DNA of 64,000 bases from Chondrosia reniformis (lineage: Eukaryota; Porifera; Demospongiae; Chondrillida; Chondrillidae). Numbering within the stretch: position 1 is the stretch's first letter; every line of letters begins with the position of its first letter. A program made the translations under genes and the position numbers. Shown in pieces: positions 43,901 to 56,054 of this stretch. The DNA lies in assembly GCA_947172415.1 (NCBI GenBank), contig OX359194.1, positions 5,704,001 to 5,768,000 of the forward strand. The letters run 5' to 3'. The notes beneath the pieces were generated by a model. It did no database searches and was not told where the DNA came from. It saw only the letters and a list, made by a program, of their open reading frames with translations.

Positions 43901-46900
43901 TGTATACGTATATATAACTATTTGGAAGACCTCCTGGACAGGAGCAACACTTATTGAATCAATTATCTGGATGTTTCGACACCGAGGTCTGTATTAGTAG
44001 AATATTAATAATTAAGGTCATCAACACAAAATCACTTCATAAGCATGTACAGTACATACGTATGTACAATCATAGTTCATTTCCTAACTCACTATCTCCT
44101 CCTCCAGGTCCATCTACTCCGTCTTGCTTCAAGGCTCTAATTAGATCATTTACAATTATTTCCTTAAATAACTCTGGTCCTGGGTACCAAAACAATGAAA
44201 TAAAACTAATTATAACTGCAGTGTCCGTATATACGTACGTACGTAACATACAGCACTTTAACATAAGTGGATATATTTGTGAATCATTATAAATCCAACA
44301 TATATTCCCTAATTGTGTATACCCAATTAAAGTGTACAAATACGTACATATATCTTATATATGTCCATACCAAATTACAATACTCACTTGGTTTTTCCGA
44401 TCCAGTTCCTTTCTTTAGTGAAAATTGAGTTATGAGGAAGTCACCTGGAAGGGAATTCAGTCTCCCACATACTCTGGAGTGTACCTATCCAGCGTGAAAA
44501 TCATACAAATATAGTCAAATATGTGGATGGAAGGAGGACTTAACTGACAGTCAATAAGGAAAAATAAAGGTAATAGAAACAGAAAAAATAATGAAACAGA
44601 AATTCAATTAACACAACAAATCTTACAAATACTAAACCATTAATTATAAATAATAACAGTATGAAGTCTGGAGGATGAGAATGTAACTATTAAGTGTATA
44701 GGGCCTAATACACAGTTAAGACATTCACTGCATTGTACACACCTCTTGCAGTTGCCGGTGCTTATAGTCGATACTGGATGTGTACTTAATGGTAAACAGG
44801 TACATTTGCTGCAAATGTTCCTCCTCCAGATATTGAAATTTCTGTGTTTAAATGGATACATAATTGTGATAACTGTACTGTTACATGCATGTACATTTGT
44901 ACATACGTACGTATATGTATGTATGTACGTATTTTTGTAATAATTTAGCTAAAGGGTGAATGCCTGGTTTGTGTCAACAGAACTACTTTATCTTATGAGA
45001 ACACATTAAATAAAGACAAATGTACACATACATATGAGTATGTATTAAACATACGTACACATAACACATAAATATGAGTTATCTAAAACAATTTTCCTAC
45101 ATACGACATCTAGTCTACAGTAAAAGGCCTTGAGGGAACTAAACCTATGTAAGTATGCATATGTAGTACCTGAAGAGCTTCCTTGAATTTCCCTTGCAGG
45201 TCCATGACAATCTTACAGTGTTGACTCACCACATCTTTGTGTTCACTACCTACAGCAATAACAAGCAGCAGAGGTCAGTCAATGTCTGCTAAGTGAACAT
45301 TATCCCCTATCACTGAAAGCCACAAACTATTTCAAATGAAGTGTCAGTAGACAATTCTATCAGGTTACCCTACACAAAGTCTGGAGAGCCCAATTGGCCA
45401 ATCAAATTTGAGTGTATATTTTCCCTAATTGAGGTCTACCTATATGTATGCATACATGTATACATGTATACTGTACATATATATCATATGTATACAATAC
45501 TTATGTATGTACAGTAGGGGCCTATTTCTATCCACTTAGAAATATTGAATTACCACTTCAAGTACATAAGTGATCCATACAGCTAGCTACTACTTACAAG
45601 CATCTTTAAGCTTTCCCTCTACTTTTTTCATCTTATCTTCCAACTTTATGTACATACAGAAAGAAGGTATTTAAACACATGCTTGACATTCCATCTTGAG
45701 TACCTTCATCATCACTGAACTGAAAAGGTCATGTCATAAAGGGAATTTCTATTTCATGGAAATACCAATTTAATTACTAGTTGTACTTAAATGTATACTT
45801 GGATGTAGAAAGGCATTCAATTTCTGTATCCTAGCTAAGTAGTGTTGCTGATGCTCAAAGGAAAATCAATTTACACACGTACATACATACTGTACATATA
45901 CATATACACATACAAGTTGCATCTAGAATGGGAAATGAAAACATGCTGATGAGTGCTTTAAAGCCTAAAGCAATAATGTGTAATTTTGATAGTATTATGG
46001 AAAATATAATCCATGTTCCCAGGGTTCACATTGTGTACACATCAATACATAAACTAATAATGTACTTTTTCATTACACAACTATTACTAAATATTTTATA
46101 TTAAAAGGTATTCTCTTAAAAAGATGTAGGTACATCTCACACCTACACATACGTATACGTAGTAACCTACATATACGTATACATAGTAACCTACACATAC
46201 GTATACATAGTAACCTACATACGTATACATAGTAACCTACACATACGTATACATAGTAACCTACACATACGTATACATAGTAACCTACACATACGTATAC
46301 ATAGTAACCTACACATACGTATACATAGTAACCTACACATACGTATACGTAGTAACCTACATATACATATACATAGTAACCTACACATACGTATACGTAG
46401 TAACCTACATATATGTACATAGTAACCAACCTTTTCCTTCAGCTTTGGAGGAGCTGTTTCAATCTCAACTTTCAATGCAGCCAATTCCTGGGCCTGGTGC
46501 TCATACACCTTTTTAGTCTAAAGATGGAGTTAGGAACATACATAGCTATGTAGGTCTATGACATGGGTTGGTATGCTGTAGGTACGTATGCTATGGAATT
46601 GTAGTTGTCTACATACAGTAGGCATATACACAGACATACTATTCTTGTAGGCTAATGAGTGTATTTGTAGCAGTTGATGGTCATAAAATATTTGTATGAT
46701 GTTTCAGTCTAGTAATATCCACATGTGATTTGATTGGACAATGAAGGCATACCACAGGTACTGTACTTGGCAACAGATGAGTAGTCACTGATGTCATTAC
46801 ATTGTATGAATAATCGAATAATCTAACACACCATTTTCTTACATGCTACATCACTATATGTACGTAACTAATTGGAACTAAAATCTAGTGTGTATGTACC

Positions 46901-49505
46901 TTATTTCTTGCTTGCTCCAATGCCATGTAATGTGCATAACATTCTCTGGCGTCATCAATCTCTCCTTTAGTCTACAGAACAATATACACACAATGAATGG
47001 CACTGGATAAGGCCTATGAATCCATCATTGAAATAACGTTTTAGAACAATGTACCATATAGCTGGAAATATTGGTAGAGAATTTATTTTGGCGAATTGGT
47101 GATTTTCACATGAATTGCCAAATTATGATCTGCCAATATTATTGCATCATAGTGACATAATCCATTGTAACGTAAGTAACCGCTTGATCTTGGTGTCATT
47201 GCACCCACACAGGTATGTCTGTATAGACAATCCATTAATTATCTAGCAAACTCCAATAATTGAAACACTGAAAAGGTCACCTGTCTGCTCTGTACATATG
47301 AGGACATCTTCTTTGATCTAAATGATGTCAGTATTAATATGTTTTTTTACCCTGAAATTTAATTAACAGAACCCACCTATGTATAACCATGGGGTTTAAA
47401 ATTGAAAAAAAAAAGAAATTTAAAGTCTAGCATTCATCAGGCAATCAATTGCTGAAAAGAATTTCTTCTAACTGCTCTAAACCATCTAAAAGAATCAATT
47501 TTGTTAACTTTGCATTATATCACAAAGAGCTAATCATTATTAAAAGTCAGCAATAAATTATAGGTACTACCTACTTAGGTTGGTACACATGAAGCACAGA
47601 AAGACATAAGAACTTGTGTAACCACAAGAGAGGGTACAACAGAGTCTAAATAACAGTGATTCCTCCTCCCACCATGATGAAGTAATCATCCCACTTCCTC
47701 TGCAATAATAAGATATACATCATGAGACAGCCTACACACTAAAATACACTTAAGCACTTCACTACAGTCAGCAAATATTTTACTTTATACATCAAAGATC
47801 ACATAGGATTCAATGAACTGTGAAATGAACAAATAAGTACAAGATTCAACAACAGAATGACTAATTACATACGTACGTATATAAAATATCAGCAGATGAC
47901 TTATCTAATGTGTACATTCATGGAGCACATGTGTACTAGTACTATAAATAGAAAGATATCCTTGTTATAATTCCTTTGCTTCTTTGTGTGTAAACATAAA
48001 TAGCTGAAAGGAAACTAGGGTAATATTTTAAGTAAAGATCATTTCCTCTCTTCATTATATCATACAGAAGAGTCTGAAAAGCAGAAGTTGACCAATGCAT
48101 TTGCCTGTGGGACCTATAATTTACTGGATACAATAACAATGGTAAATTTACTATATACGTACGTACAGTAAAAATCAGTGCAAGCAGTCACCTGAAAAGA
48201 ACAATCACCTCTGAATTACACTCTTAAATCCTTATGTATGTTTGTATACATTGGGCCATACATATATTGGGCTTTCTATAATGCAGCCAAAGTTCTTATG
48301 TAATATACAGTATATTGGGCTGTACATAATGTAGCCACCTCTCTAATAAGGTCAAGTTCAGCTAGCCCCAAGCTGACTGTATTACGTAGATAGGCTTCAC
48401 TGTAGTTGGTGTTGACAAGTCTTACATTGGCCTTGTGTCTGTCCTTCTGTGCATGATGATACTCTGAGACCTCCTTCTGGAGCGCAATGAGAGTCTCTGA
48501 AAACTGCTCATGTACATGACTTAGGTCACTGAGCGACCCTAGAATCACTGACCACACGGGGAAGAAGGTTCTGAAAGGAAATTGACAAAACATTAAGTGA
48601 GCACTTAAACACTTTCTATTACTTAATGTAATCACGGCTCAGTGGCAATAAAGTTAATCTAGCATAGTCAACCTGAACAAGAAAGGTTTTAAAACGATTG
48701 CATGAGTAACTTACCCGACAGCAGAGTCAGCGACATGAGAGTAGGTCTTCCCAACCTTTTGAAGCATCTTGGCATAGGTTTCTTCAGCGGCAGATATTTC
48801 CTTCAGTAATTCCACCATCTCCTTGCTGGAGTTGGTTCCAGCACGAAAGTTGTGCATTAGGATGTCATATCCCCTGATACCCTCACCCTGAAGAACATGC
48901 ATAGCTAGATACTACAGGCAGCACTTGTAACTGCCATAATAGAGCACATTCAACTCATACTATGTACATAGTATATATTATGTACGTACATAGGTACGTA
49001 GTATATATTACATACGTACATAATATAACCTATAGCCCATTCGTAACCCATATACATAATGTCTTAGCTGCTATTCATATGGTGTACTTCATGTAATAAA
49101 TACGTTGTAGTATTCCTGGTTCAAGGTTAATCAGGGCAATAGCTTGAACTATTACAGAGCTACAGTTATTTGTACAAACTTCCTTGTAAATTATGAGATC
49201 ATATGTAGTTATCAGATATTGAAGGGTACATGGCTCTAGCTTTAAAGACATTAATACTCACTGCTAAATTGTATTAAAACCTTTATTATTCTTCAAATAC
49301 AAACAGTTATACAAATGATTTGTTAATATTCAAGTAAAGATATGCTCAGTAGTAATAACGTATTTAAGCATAAAGAAGCAATCACACAAACACGTCGAAT
49401 GGTAGGAAGTTCATTATTCTTCATTATCAACTAAACAGCTTAATTATTACTAATGCATTCACTCACCCAAAAGTGCTCTTCAAATCTAGCTTGATTCTCT
49501 GTCAT
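37985..49505 (-). CDS. FCHO: FCHO1/FCHO2-type F-BAR and mu-homology protein
   Basis: Membrane-bending adaptor that helps start clathrin-coated pits. About 20 exons on the minus strand. Firm ones are 49505-49467 (MTENQARFEEHFW), 48887-48715 and 48570-48339. Others lie near 46975, 46516-46431, 45650, 45252, 44838, 44488, 44178, 43697-43485, 43182, 42879, 42377, 41761-41301, 40928, 40614-40467, 39319, 39075 and 38210-37985. F-BAR: GYDILMHNFRAGTNSSKEMV, ETYAKMLQKVGKTYS, FFPVWSVILGSLSDLSHVHE. The linker has the FCHO signature DEEGYSIRPADADKI, then SSDSDSDEG and LPNFPSK-type Ser/Pro-rich regions with PAPRRSSATLP. The C-terminal mu-homology domain runs from VPIAVAFFETANVIFK through KVTGELAMSFPAS and APFYNLLVLRYEVS to LSSGRYEAETLQK. 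Vertebrates have two paralogues; a single ancestral-type gene is likely here. The start lies 159 bp from the SDHB start on the other strand. Two repeats touch its introns (43356, 46142). Confidence 0.92.
40074..40150 (+). repeat. Retroposon-end motif with a hammerhead-like core
   Basis: CTGATGA (40074-40080), a GACC/GGTC stem with a short loop, then GAAAC (40094-40098), followed by tgttgctgatagctccaataaac. Degraded relatives: 5353-5376 (cttatgaagaccttcaggtc, then caaacgttcaa) and 61681-61735 (gggtcgaaacgttcaa, then tgttgctgagtcttaataaa). Three copies with a shared AATAAA-like end suggest a dispersed retroposed element. One extra A precedes stem II and no stem III is evident, so ribozyme activity is doubtful. 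Confidence 0.5.
43356..43469. repeat. Fold-back hairpin in an FCHO intron, 44-bp arms
   Basis: Left arm 43356-43399 (gtctcaaatctagcccctat...) and right arm 43426-43469 (...tagtggctagattcgagac) pair with about five or six mismatches around a 26-bp loop. It lies within 20 bp of an FCHO splice donor at about 43484. A short MITE or a hairpin RNA are both possible. Confidence 0.9.
46142..46430. repeat. 24-bp minisatellite abutting an FCHO splice donor
   Basis: About 12 units of agtaacctacacatacgtat + acat. On the minus strand the exon ends AAAAG at 46431, the intron starts GTTGGTTACTATG, and every unit repeats TAGGTTACTATG. Because 24 is a multiple of 3, the exon's reading frame runs on through the array (RLLCIRMC-type repeats). 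Confidence 0.95.
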
Positions 49506-49664
49506 TCTACTTCAACGAAACGTCAATCGTAGCCAAGGAACTCCTTCTCCTTTTAATATTAATCCTACGACTAGGCAATGAATATTCGTTATACGTATAG
49601 TGACTACAAACTATGTTGACATAACGCAAATGCGTTAGCGTTTACGGTTTGTTACAGAATCAAA
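49506..49664. promoter_or_regulatory. Bidirectional promoter FCHO / SDHB
   Basis: Only 159 bp separate the two start codons, which diverge. The CAAAATGGCTGC string at the SDHB start matches the YY1-like/TISU-type context seen at NUP155. The promoter role is inferred from spacing. Confidence 0.6.
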
Positions 49665-52600
49665 ATGGCTGCGCTGTCACTGTCAGTAGGAAGACATTGG
49701 AAATGTTTGAGATCTTTGGCTATTTCAAAAGTTTGTCGCTAAGAGTTTAAGAGTAGTTTAATGACTACATCTCTGTATTGAACTAGGCCATTTCATAACC
49801 TTCTTAAAACTAGCTATTGAATTTTTTGTTCATGTTAATTGTAGTTTCCTTTTCGTACGACCCAAAGCTCTACTGTTGCGAAGGAGAAGGAAGAAACTGC
49901 AGCACAGAACCTCAAGAAATTTAGTATATATCGTTGGGTAAGTACTTGCATAGTTCTTCTTTTGGTTAGCTGTATATATTGAACGAGTATGCATGTAGAT
50001 GTTTATTAACTATACAATACATACTCATGTCACAGTCCACCGCTCGCCTCAAGCCCTATAGCCACTTTGCCCAATTAGTCATGATTAAGTATGAAATTAG
50101 TGGTCTGAGGTAGCAAGACTATTATTCTTTTGATACCTTGATTGTGAGAATAGTTACCCAAGATGGTAGTTCTTTATTGTTGCATGAAGACGTCAAGCTC
50201 AGCCCCTGCCTAACTTGTGTCCATAATCTCTGTTTTCCATTATCTAATACTTGAACTGAGTTGCAGGAGTTCGTTCGTAGCTGTGGATGTCAAACCTTTA
50301 ACTAGTATATACTGTAGTAGTAATGTTGTTTTATCTTGAACAGGTTCACTTTTGAATCTTCTGAGCACCTAAAGATGCAGTTTTAGCCTAAATCTTCTGT
50401 CAGACATATCAATCTCCTCTTCAGTGACCAATCTGTGGGTCCCCTTCAGTGACCAATCTGTGGGTCCCCTTCAGTGACCAATCTGTGGGTCCCCTTCAGT
50501 GACCAATCTGTGGGTCCCCTTCAGTGACCGTGAAGATCTGTTACCTCTTTTATAGGATTTTCAGATGCTAAAAAGATGAACCTGTTTGAACGTACGTAGG
50601 TTCAATGTAGTTAGAAGAATCCCTCTTGTGTTTCCTTGCAGGATCCTGACAAGCCAGGTGATAAGCCCAAGATGGAGGACTACGAGGTCGACCTCCATCA
50701 CTGTGGACCTATGGTACTGGATGCCCTAATAAAGATCAAGAATGAGATTGACCCCACTCTGACCTTTAGAAGATCATGCAGGGAAGGAATATGTGGTTCC
50801 TGTTCCATGAACATCAATGGTAACAATACTTTGGCCTGTCTATGGTGAGTCTTATGCAATGAATACATATTCTAAAAATGGAAGATATCCTGGGTTAACT
50901 CTCTAGGAATAGGTTTAGTGAAATAGTGTTTTAGCCTAGTAGTAGTATTCTAAGGTTCTGCTATGAGAAGCCAAAATCACACTTTCAAGAGTTTACAGTA
51001 GATGTGCACTAGCTAAGGAAACGTAGATCATTACAGTACTTATTGATTCCTGTGAGATGTACTTACTTAGTGACAAAGTGTTCTTTTGAATGCATACATA
51101 CATATATGATAGCATTATAATGAAGTCTCCTTTGTGTAACAACCAGTTGATCTGAAAATGGGTTTCTGTCCCAGTACTGTAGTAGGTATGACCTTAGGTA
51201 AATCTAGAAGTGATACTATTCAATTATTTTCTGACATCATTATAAAAGCTTTTTGTCAACAGGAAAACCATACCTTTTAATATTATTAACTGTCTGTTTT
51301 GTTAGATTTGAATTATTAGATTTTCTGCTTCCTAGCTTCCAAAGTGAAAATATATTTTGTTCATGCTAAGTATTATCTCAGCTTATGGGTAGACAGATCC
51401 ATGGGAATCAATATTGTCTATTACATCTGTGCACCTCTTATTCAGCCTATATTGATAGTATTGTTTACCTGATAGGAGCTAGTCATTTTAACTTCCTTTT
51501 TGACTATACAGTCACTTTAATCTATTATAAGTACATACGTGTACTTGTTATTTATACTCTATTGGACAGGCTTACTTATGCAATGATAACTGAGTGGTAC
51601 ATATGTAAACAATACTTATACAATGTAGTATAGTTGCTTAATTATTAGAGCTTTGTTCATATGACGAAATAATAAAATCTTTTCAATTTATTCCTCACTA
51701 CAGTAAGATTGATGCAACCTCCTCAAAGCCCATGAAGATCTACCCTCTCCCTCACATGTACGTCATTAAGGATCTGGTGGCCGACATGACAAACTTCTAT
51801 GAGCAGTATGCCTCCATCGAGCCATACCTGAAAACCAAGACTTGGGGGAAGAAGGAGGGCGAGGTCGCTCACCACCAGTCAGTGGCGGACAGGAAGAAGC
51901 TGGATGGTCTGTACGAGTGCATCCTCTGCGCCTGCTGCAGTACCTCTTGTCCCTCCTACTGGTGGAACTCCAATCAGTACTTGGGTCCTGCCGCTCTCAT
52001 GCAGGCTTACAGATGGATGATTGATAGTCGAGTAAGTAAAAGGCAGAGAATGTTCTATTGTCTCTAACATTTGACCTCTTCTATTTAGTACATACCCATA
52101 AGTAGTTTGTAAGTACTTAGATACGTACATGAATTCTTTATGAGAATAAAGCCTTATGGTGCATCAGCAACATGGAATTACTATATATTTATTCTCATAA
52201 TGATCACAACAAGGACTCCTTATTCTTTCATGAATACTTTATATGTAAATAAAGTTGCTTTTGTAGGTATTTGCAAACTTTAGGTTTCACTGGTTTTGTG
52301 TAGTATTTTCTGTAATACTTACGTAGGTACTATGTTTCTGAGGATCTAATGATAAAATAACTCATTTGACCTTTTCTGTTAAAATACCATGTGTCCCTTA
52401 ACAAGTCCGTTTGAGAAGTATGTGTTGTAGCAGTTCAATCTTCCTTTTCAACCAGTTTCAAGTGTGTGATTTTACAACAGTGAAGTTGCTGTCAAAGTAG
52501 TATTGTGAAAATAGAGGCCTCAAAGTCCTATAGGTCATAACTTAGTGATTGGAATGTTTGCTTTTCTTGGCATCAATTGATAAGAACATAAATGATTTAA

Positions 52601-53434
52601 AAGTGTATTAACCTTCAGTAGTACCAATAGAGGCCACAGAAAAATACAAGTTTGATTTCCGTGAGTCTTGGATTCTTTGTTGGATGACATATCTGTACAT
52701 CTCCAAAATTGATTTTTACTGCAGGATGAATATACTAAAGAGCGTCTAGAGAAAATGAAGGATCCTTTTTCGCTCTACAGATGTCATACAATCATGAATT
52801 GTACCAAGACATGTCCAAAGGTATGAATGTACCATACACTTGAAGGCCAGCTCATTTTGTGCTGTTTGTTTATAGGATTATAGTTTCTCCTAGAAAACTC
52901 TACTAAATCTTATTGCATAGCATGCCCCTACATACTCTAGGGATGTATTATTATGTATGTAAGTACGTATTTTAATTATTATTGACTAATAGTTGTATAC
53001 GTATGTATGTATGTAGCCTACAGTACACATAACTGCATGTACGTACGTATGTAGTTATTTTATTTACTATTCCAGATATTGTGTTGTTTACTTGTCCAGG
53101 TGTTGTGTTGTTTACTTGTCCGGGTGTTGTGTTGTTTACTTGTCCGGGTATTGTGTTGTTTACCTGTCCGGGTATTGTGTTGTTTACTTGTCCAGGTATT
53201 GTGTTGTTTACTTGTCCGGGTATTGTGTTGTTTACTTGTCTGGGTATTGTGTTGTTTACTTGTCCGGGTGTTGTGTTGTTTACTTGTCCGGGTGTTGTGT
53301 TGTTTACTTGTCCGGGTATTGTGTTGTTTACTTATAACAGCTGGATCTCTATTGGTTATCTTTGTTTTCTTTTCTAGGGTCTCAATCCAGGACAGGCGAT
53401 TGCTGACATTAAAAGATTGCTTGCATCAGCTTAA
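49665..53434 (+). CDS. SDHB: Succinate dehydrogenase iron-sulfur subunit, mitochondrial
   Basis: Iron-sulfur subunit of respiratory complex II; passes electrons from the SDHA flavin to ubiquinone. Six exons, all in phase: 49665-49730, 49845-49937, 50642-50844, 51704-52031, 52725-52820 and 53378-53434. The product is 280 residues, the same as human SDHB. An N-terminal Arg/Ser-rich presequence ([20 protein letters not shown]) targets mitochondria. The mature part starts near KKFSIYRW. The 2Fe-2S ligands lie in [21 protein letters not shown]-like sequence (split by the exon 3 donor); the 4Fe-4S and 3Fe-4S ligands are in [19 protein letters not shown] and [32 protein letters not shown] and [17 protein letters not shown] are family hallmarks. 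The C-terminus is slightly shorter after [23 protein letters not shown] at 53481 fits polyadenylation. Introns 2 and 5 carry minisatellites. Confidence 0.98.
50414..50528. repeat. 24-bp tandem repeat in SDHB intron 2
   Basis: Unit ccccttcagtgaccaatctg + tggg, about five near-identical copies, about 115 bp upstream of exon 3. Confidence 0.93.
53076..53335. repeat. 24-bp minisatellite in SDHB intron 5
   Basis: About 11 units of tgttgtttacttgtccgggt + attg (variants with gttg, ccagg, ctggg). All three plus-strand frames are open across it, giving repetitive ORFs that should not be called genes. It ends about 40 bp before the acceptor of the last exon. Confidence 0.95.
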
Positions 53435-54320
53435 CTGCAAACAAAGCACTTTTATGAACTGACTGTATCAATATTAGCTAAATAAATAGACAATTCTCTC
53501 TCGGTTTTGTAAAATGATGTAGAGAATGGTGCATTTGATATCGCTAGAATTGTTATTCTTGTACAGTATATAGTACCTGTACTGATGGACGCTTAATGCA
53601 GTTAGTTTATAATAATGAAGCAAAGAGATGTTCACTGTTTTACCAAATGTGTGTATATATCACAGTTATATAGGCAAAGACATCTTTCAAGTGGATATCT
53701 GCATGTATATAACTTTCTGTGACTAATGAAGATCTACTTATATAATGCACTTGAGAAATATAGGTTCTACGTGGTATAACTTGTATGAGCTGCTATCTAA
53801 GGAGATCTTGCCCCCTTGGCAAGTCCATATATATGCCACTTCTCTAGCTGTATCACTCGTACCACTTCTCTATGGTTAGCTCTCTCATTATCACTGTCTT
53901 GTTTCAATACATGTGTTACGTGCTATTCAATGTTGCAACACTGGCCATCCCAACTTTTTTTAACTTCATTTTTAAAATGTTTTTATTTTACTTGTTTAAT
54001 ATATAGGTGATTAAGGTGTGGTGTATCTTGAATATTTATAGATTAAATACGTACCTTAAATAATGGGTATATATACTTATGTATAATGATATGTCTATAT
54101 AGATCTCCTATTGTCATTTGAATTTGTTGCAATTTCATTGCATATTGATAAAGGTGTTGGGTAAAGTCTTTGTAAATTCAATTACTATATGTGTAATTAT
54201 ATAATGCTAAAATTATTGTTAATCCTGATAGCATAGGTCAAGTATTTCTAACCAGTATGAATTTAAATCACTTAATGTAGACAGTGCTGCACACACTTCC
54301 TTTTGTCATCGGAAGGGATA
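53435..54320. other. SDHB 3' flank and intergenic region
   Basis: Contains AATAAA at 53481 and a copy of the ccatccc-acttyt dispersed repeat (53830-54000). No gene seen. Confidence 0.6.
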
Positions 54321-54321
54321 G

Positions 54322-54328
54322 TATAAAA
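54322..54328 (+). promoter_or_regulatory. TATA box of VWA gene 1
   Basis: TATAAAA 100 bp upstream of the start codon, which would give a leader of about 70 nt. The paired gene has a TATA-like TATATAAATA in the same relative place. Confidence 0.65.
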
Positions 54329-54421
54329 AGATGAACCTGCAGCAGAACAGCAGGATCAGAAAATCTAATTCTGAAAAGTATCAAGAAAGAAATTTCTAAG
54401 CTCAACAAATTGTGGACCAAA

Positions 54422-56054
54422 ATGAAGTTCATCATCATTAGCTCTCTACTGCTACTCTCAGTAGTATCAGCCTACCCAACCACTACAAGTTCCTATTCTC
54501 CAACCACTACAAGTTCTTATCATTCAACCACAAGTAAGCAGTTATTATGTATCAACTAAGGGAGGTATATAATTGTACTATATAAGCTTAATTTGTAAAG
54601 GCTATGATGTTATGATGTTAGGCAAATAATCACTGGAATGTATTATCCCAAACCAGCCAAGTGACTGTAATATTAAGATGGGAAATAAGTATACGTACAT
54701 GATCAATAATAGAAACATACGAACGTATATATACGTATATGTCACCATTATCACACACATATATATTTATATGTGTATGCAGGTAAGCCCGATTGTACTA
54801 GTGGATGTGCAGATGTCCTATTTCTAGTGGATGGATCAGGAAGTATTCTTCCTGAAGGTTATGCTGATGAATTGGAATTTGTATCAAACCTAATTGATGC
54901 CTTCCCAAGTGAAATTCGCAGTGGTGTTATTGTCTTTAGTGATGCAATAGACCATGTTCTTCCAGTAGCTGAGCGTACAAGTACTTCACCAGATGACATA
55001 TCTGGACTAAGCTTTCCAAATGGTTTTACTTCCATTGGATCTGCTATCAATGCTGCCAGAGTTGAATTCAATAACAGTGGAAGATCTGAGTGTGTCAACC
55101 ATTTGGTAGTGCTGACTGATGGAATATCTGATGATGATGTAACTGCACCCTCAGAGGCTGCTCGTGCTGATGGAATTATAACCTATTCCATTGCTATTGG
55201 AAATAGTGTTAACCAGGATCAGTTAGATGCTATTGCTGGTGACCCTTCAAGGCAATTCAATGTGACCACTTCTGCAGCTCTCAGTGACATCGAGGATGCT
55301 ATTGAAGCTGAAATCATGACATGTGGTGAGTTAATTTTCATTTTGTTATTTGTATGTAGACAGCCAAATATGCGTATATATATAGAATCCACATATACAG
55401 GATTGGTTAAATATATATAACTGATTTAATTCTTGCTGCTTTTATTTTAAATATAGTTACTACAAAGCCTACTCCTACCTGTGATATGTCAAAGTACTGC
55501 TGCAAGCCAGTTCTGGTTGCTCCCTATACTGATCACTATGGCAACCGATTAGGATCTAACATTCAAGGATTTGGAATCTGTCAAGTCCAGGCTGCAGTCA
55601 TTATTAATTTTGGAAGTTGCAGCGTAGAAAGCAGGAGTTTCAGGTATGTTTGTACGTATGTGTACCTATTTGATCATGACTTGCGTCAATGAATGATTTT
55701 TTCATTAAATATATACATAAATATAACATTAAATTTTGGATCTGGAGTATTTGATATATGTATGACTTATGTGCAGGAGTGTTGAATATTATGAAAAGTG
55801 CTTACGTATATTATTTTATACACATACATAAATACTTTGCATAATGCAGGTGGGAAGTTGAATGGGGAGATGGCAAAGTAGACAGTGGCTATCAGAATGT
55901 GATTGGACCATTTGGACCAGTGGTACACACCTATGATTACTACAATTGTCATCATGGAGTGGCTGAAGTGACTGTCAGATATTGTCACAACTCTATGGGC
56001 TACATGGATGAGTGCTGTGACTCCTTCGTTACAACTGTGAAGCTTAATTATTAA
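54422..56054 (+). CDS. Secreted VWA / PKD-like protein, copy 1
   Basis: Four exons in phase: 54422-54533, 54783-55325, 55457-55643 and 55850-56054; 348 residues. Signal peptide (MKFIIISSLLLLSVVSA), then a Tyr/Thr/Ser linker with two near-identical TTTSSY repeats. A von Willebrand factor A domain fills exon 2: ADVLFLVDGSGSIL with the DGSGS metal-binding (MIDAS) motif, then FTSIGSAINAARVEF and HLVVLTDGISDDD supplying the Thr and Asp. Exon 3 is Cys-containing (SKYCCKPVLVAPYTD). Exon 4 is PKD-like (WEVEWGDGKVDSGYQ, HTYDYYNC, CCDSFVTTVKL). VWA domains usually bind proteins through a metal ion, so an extracellular-matrix or secreted binding role is likely. Its tail-to-tail partner is at 58264-60455. 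Confidence 0.9.

Noticed and set aside
46073-46429. VGYYVYVC repeat protein on the minus strand
   Set aside because: Intronic 24-bp minisatellite next to an FCHO donor.
53079-53462. Three overlapping Cys/Leu/Val-rich ORFs in SDHB intron 5
   Set aside because: By-products of a 24-bp tandem repeat; no signal or splice evidence.
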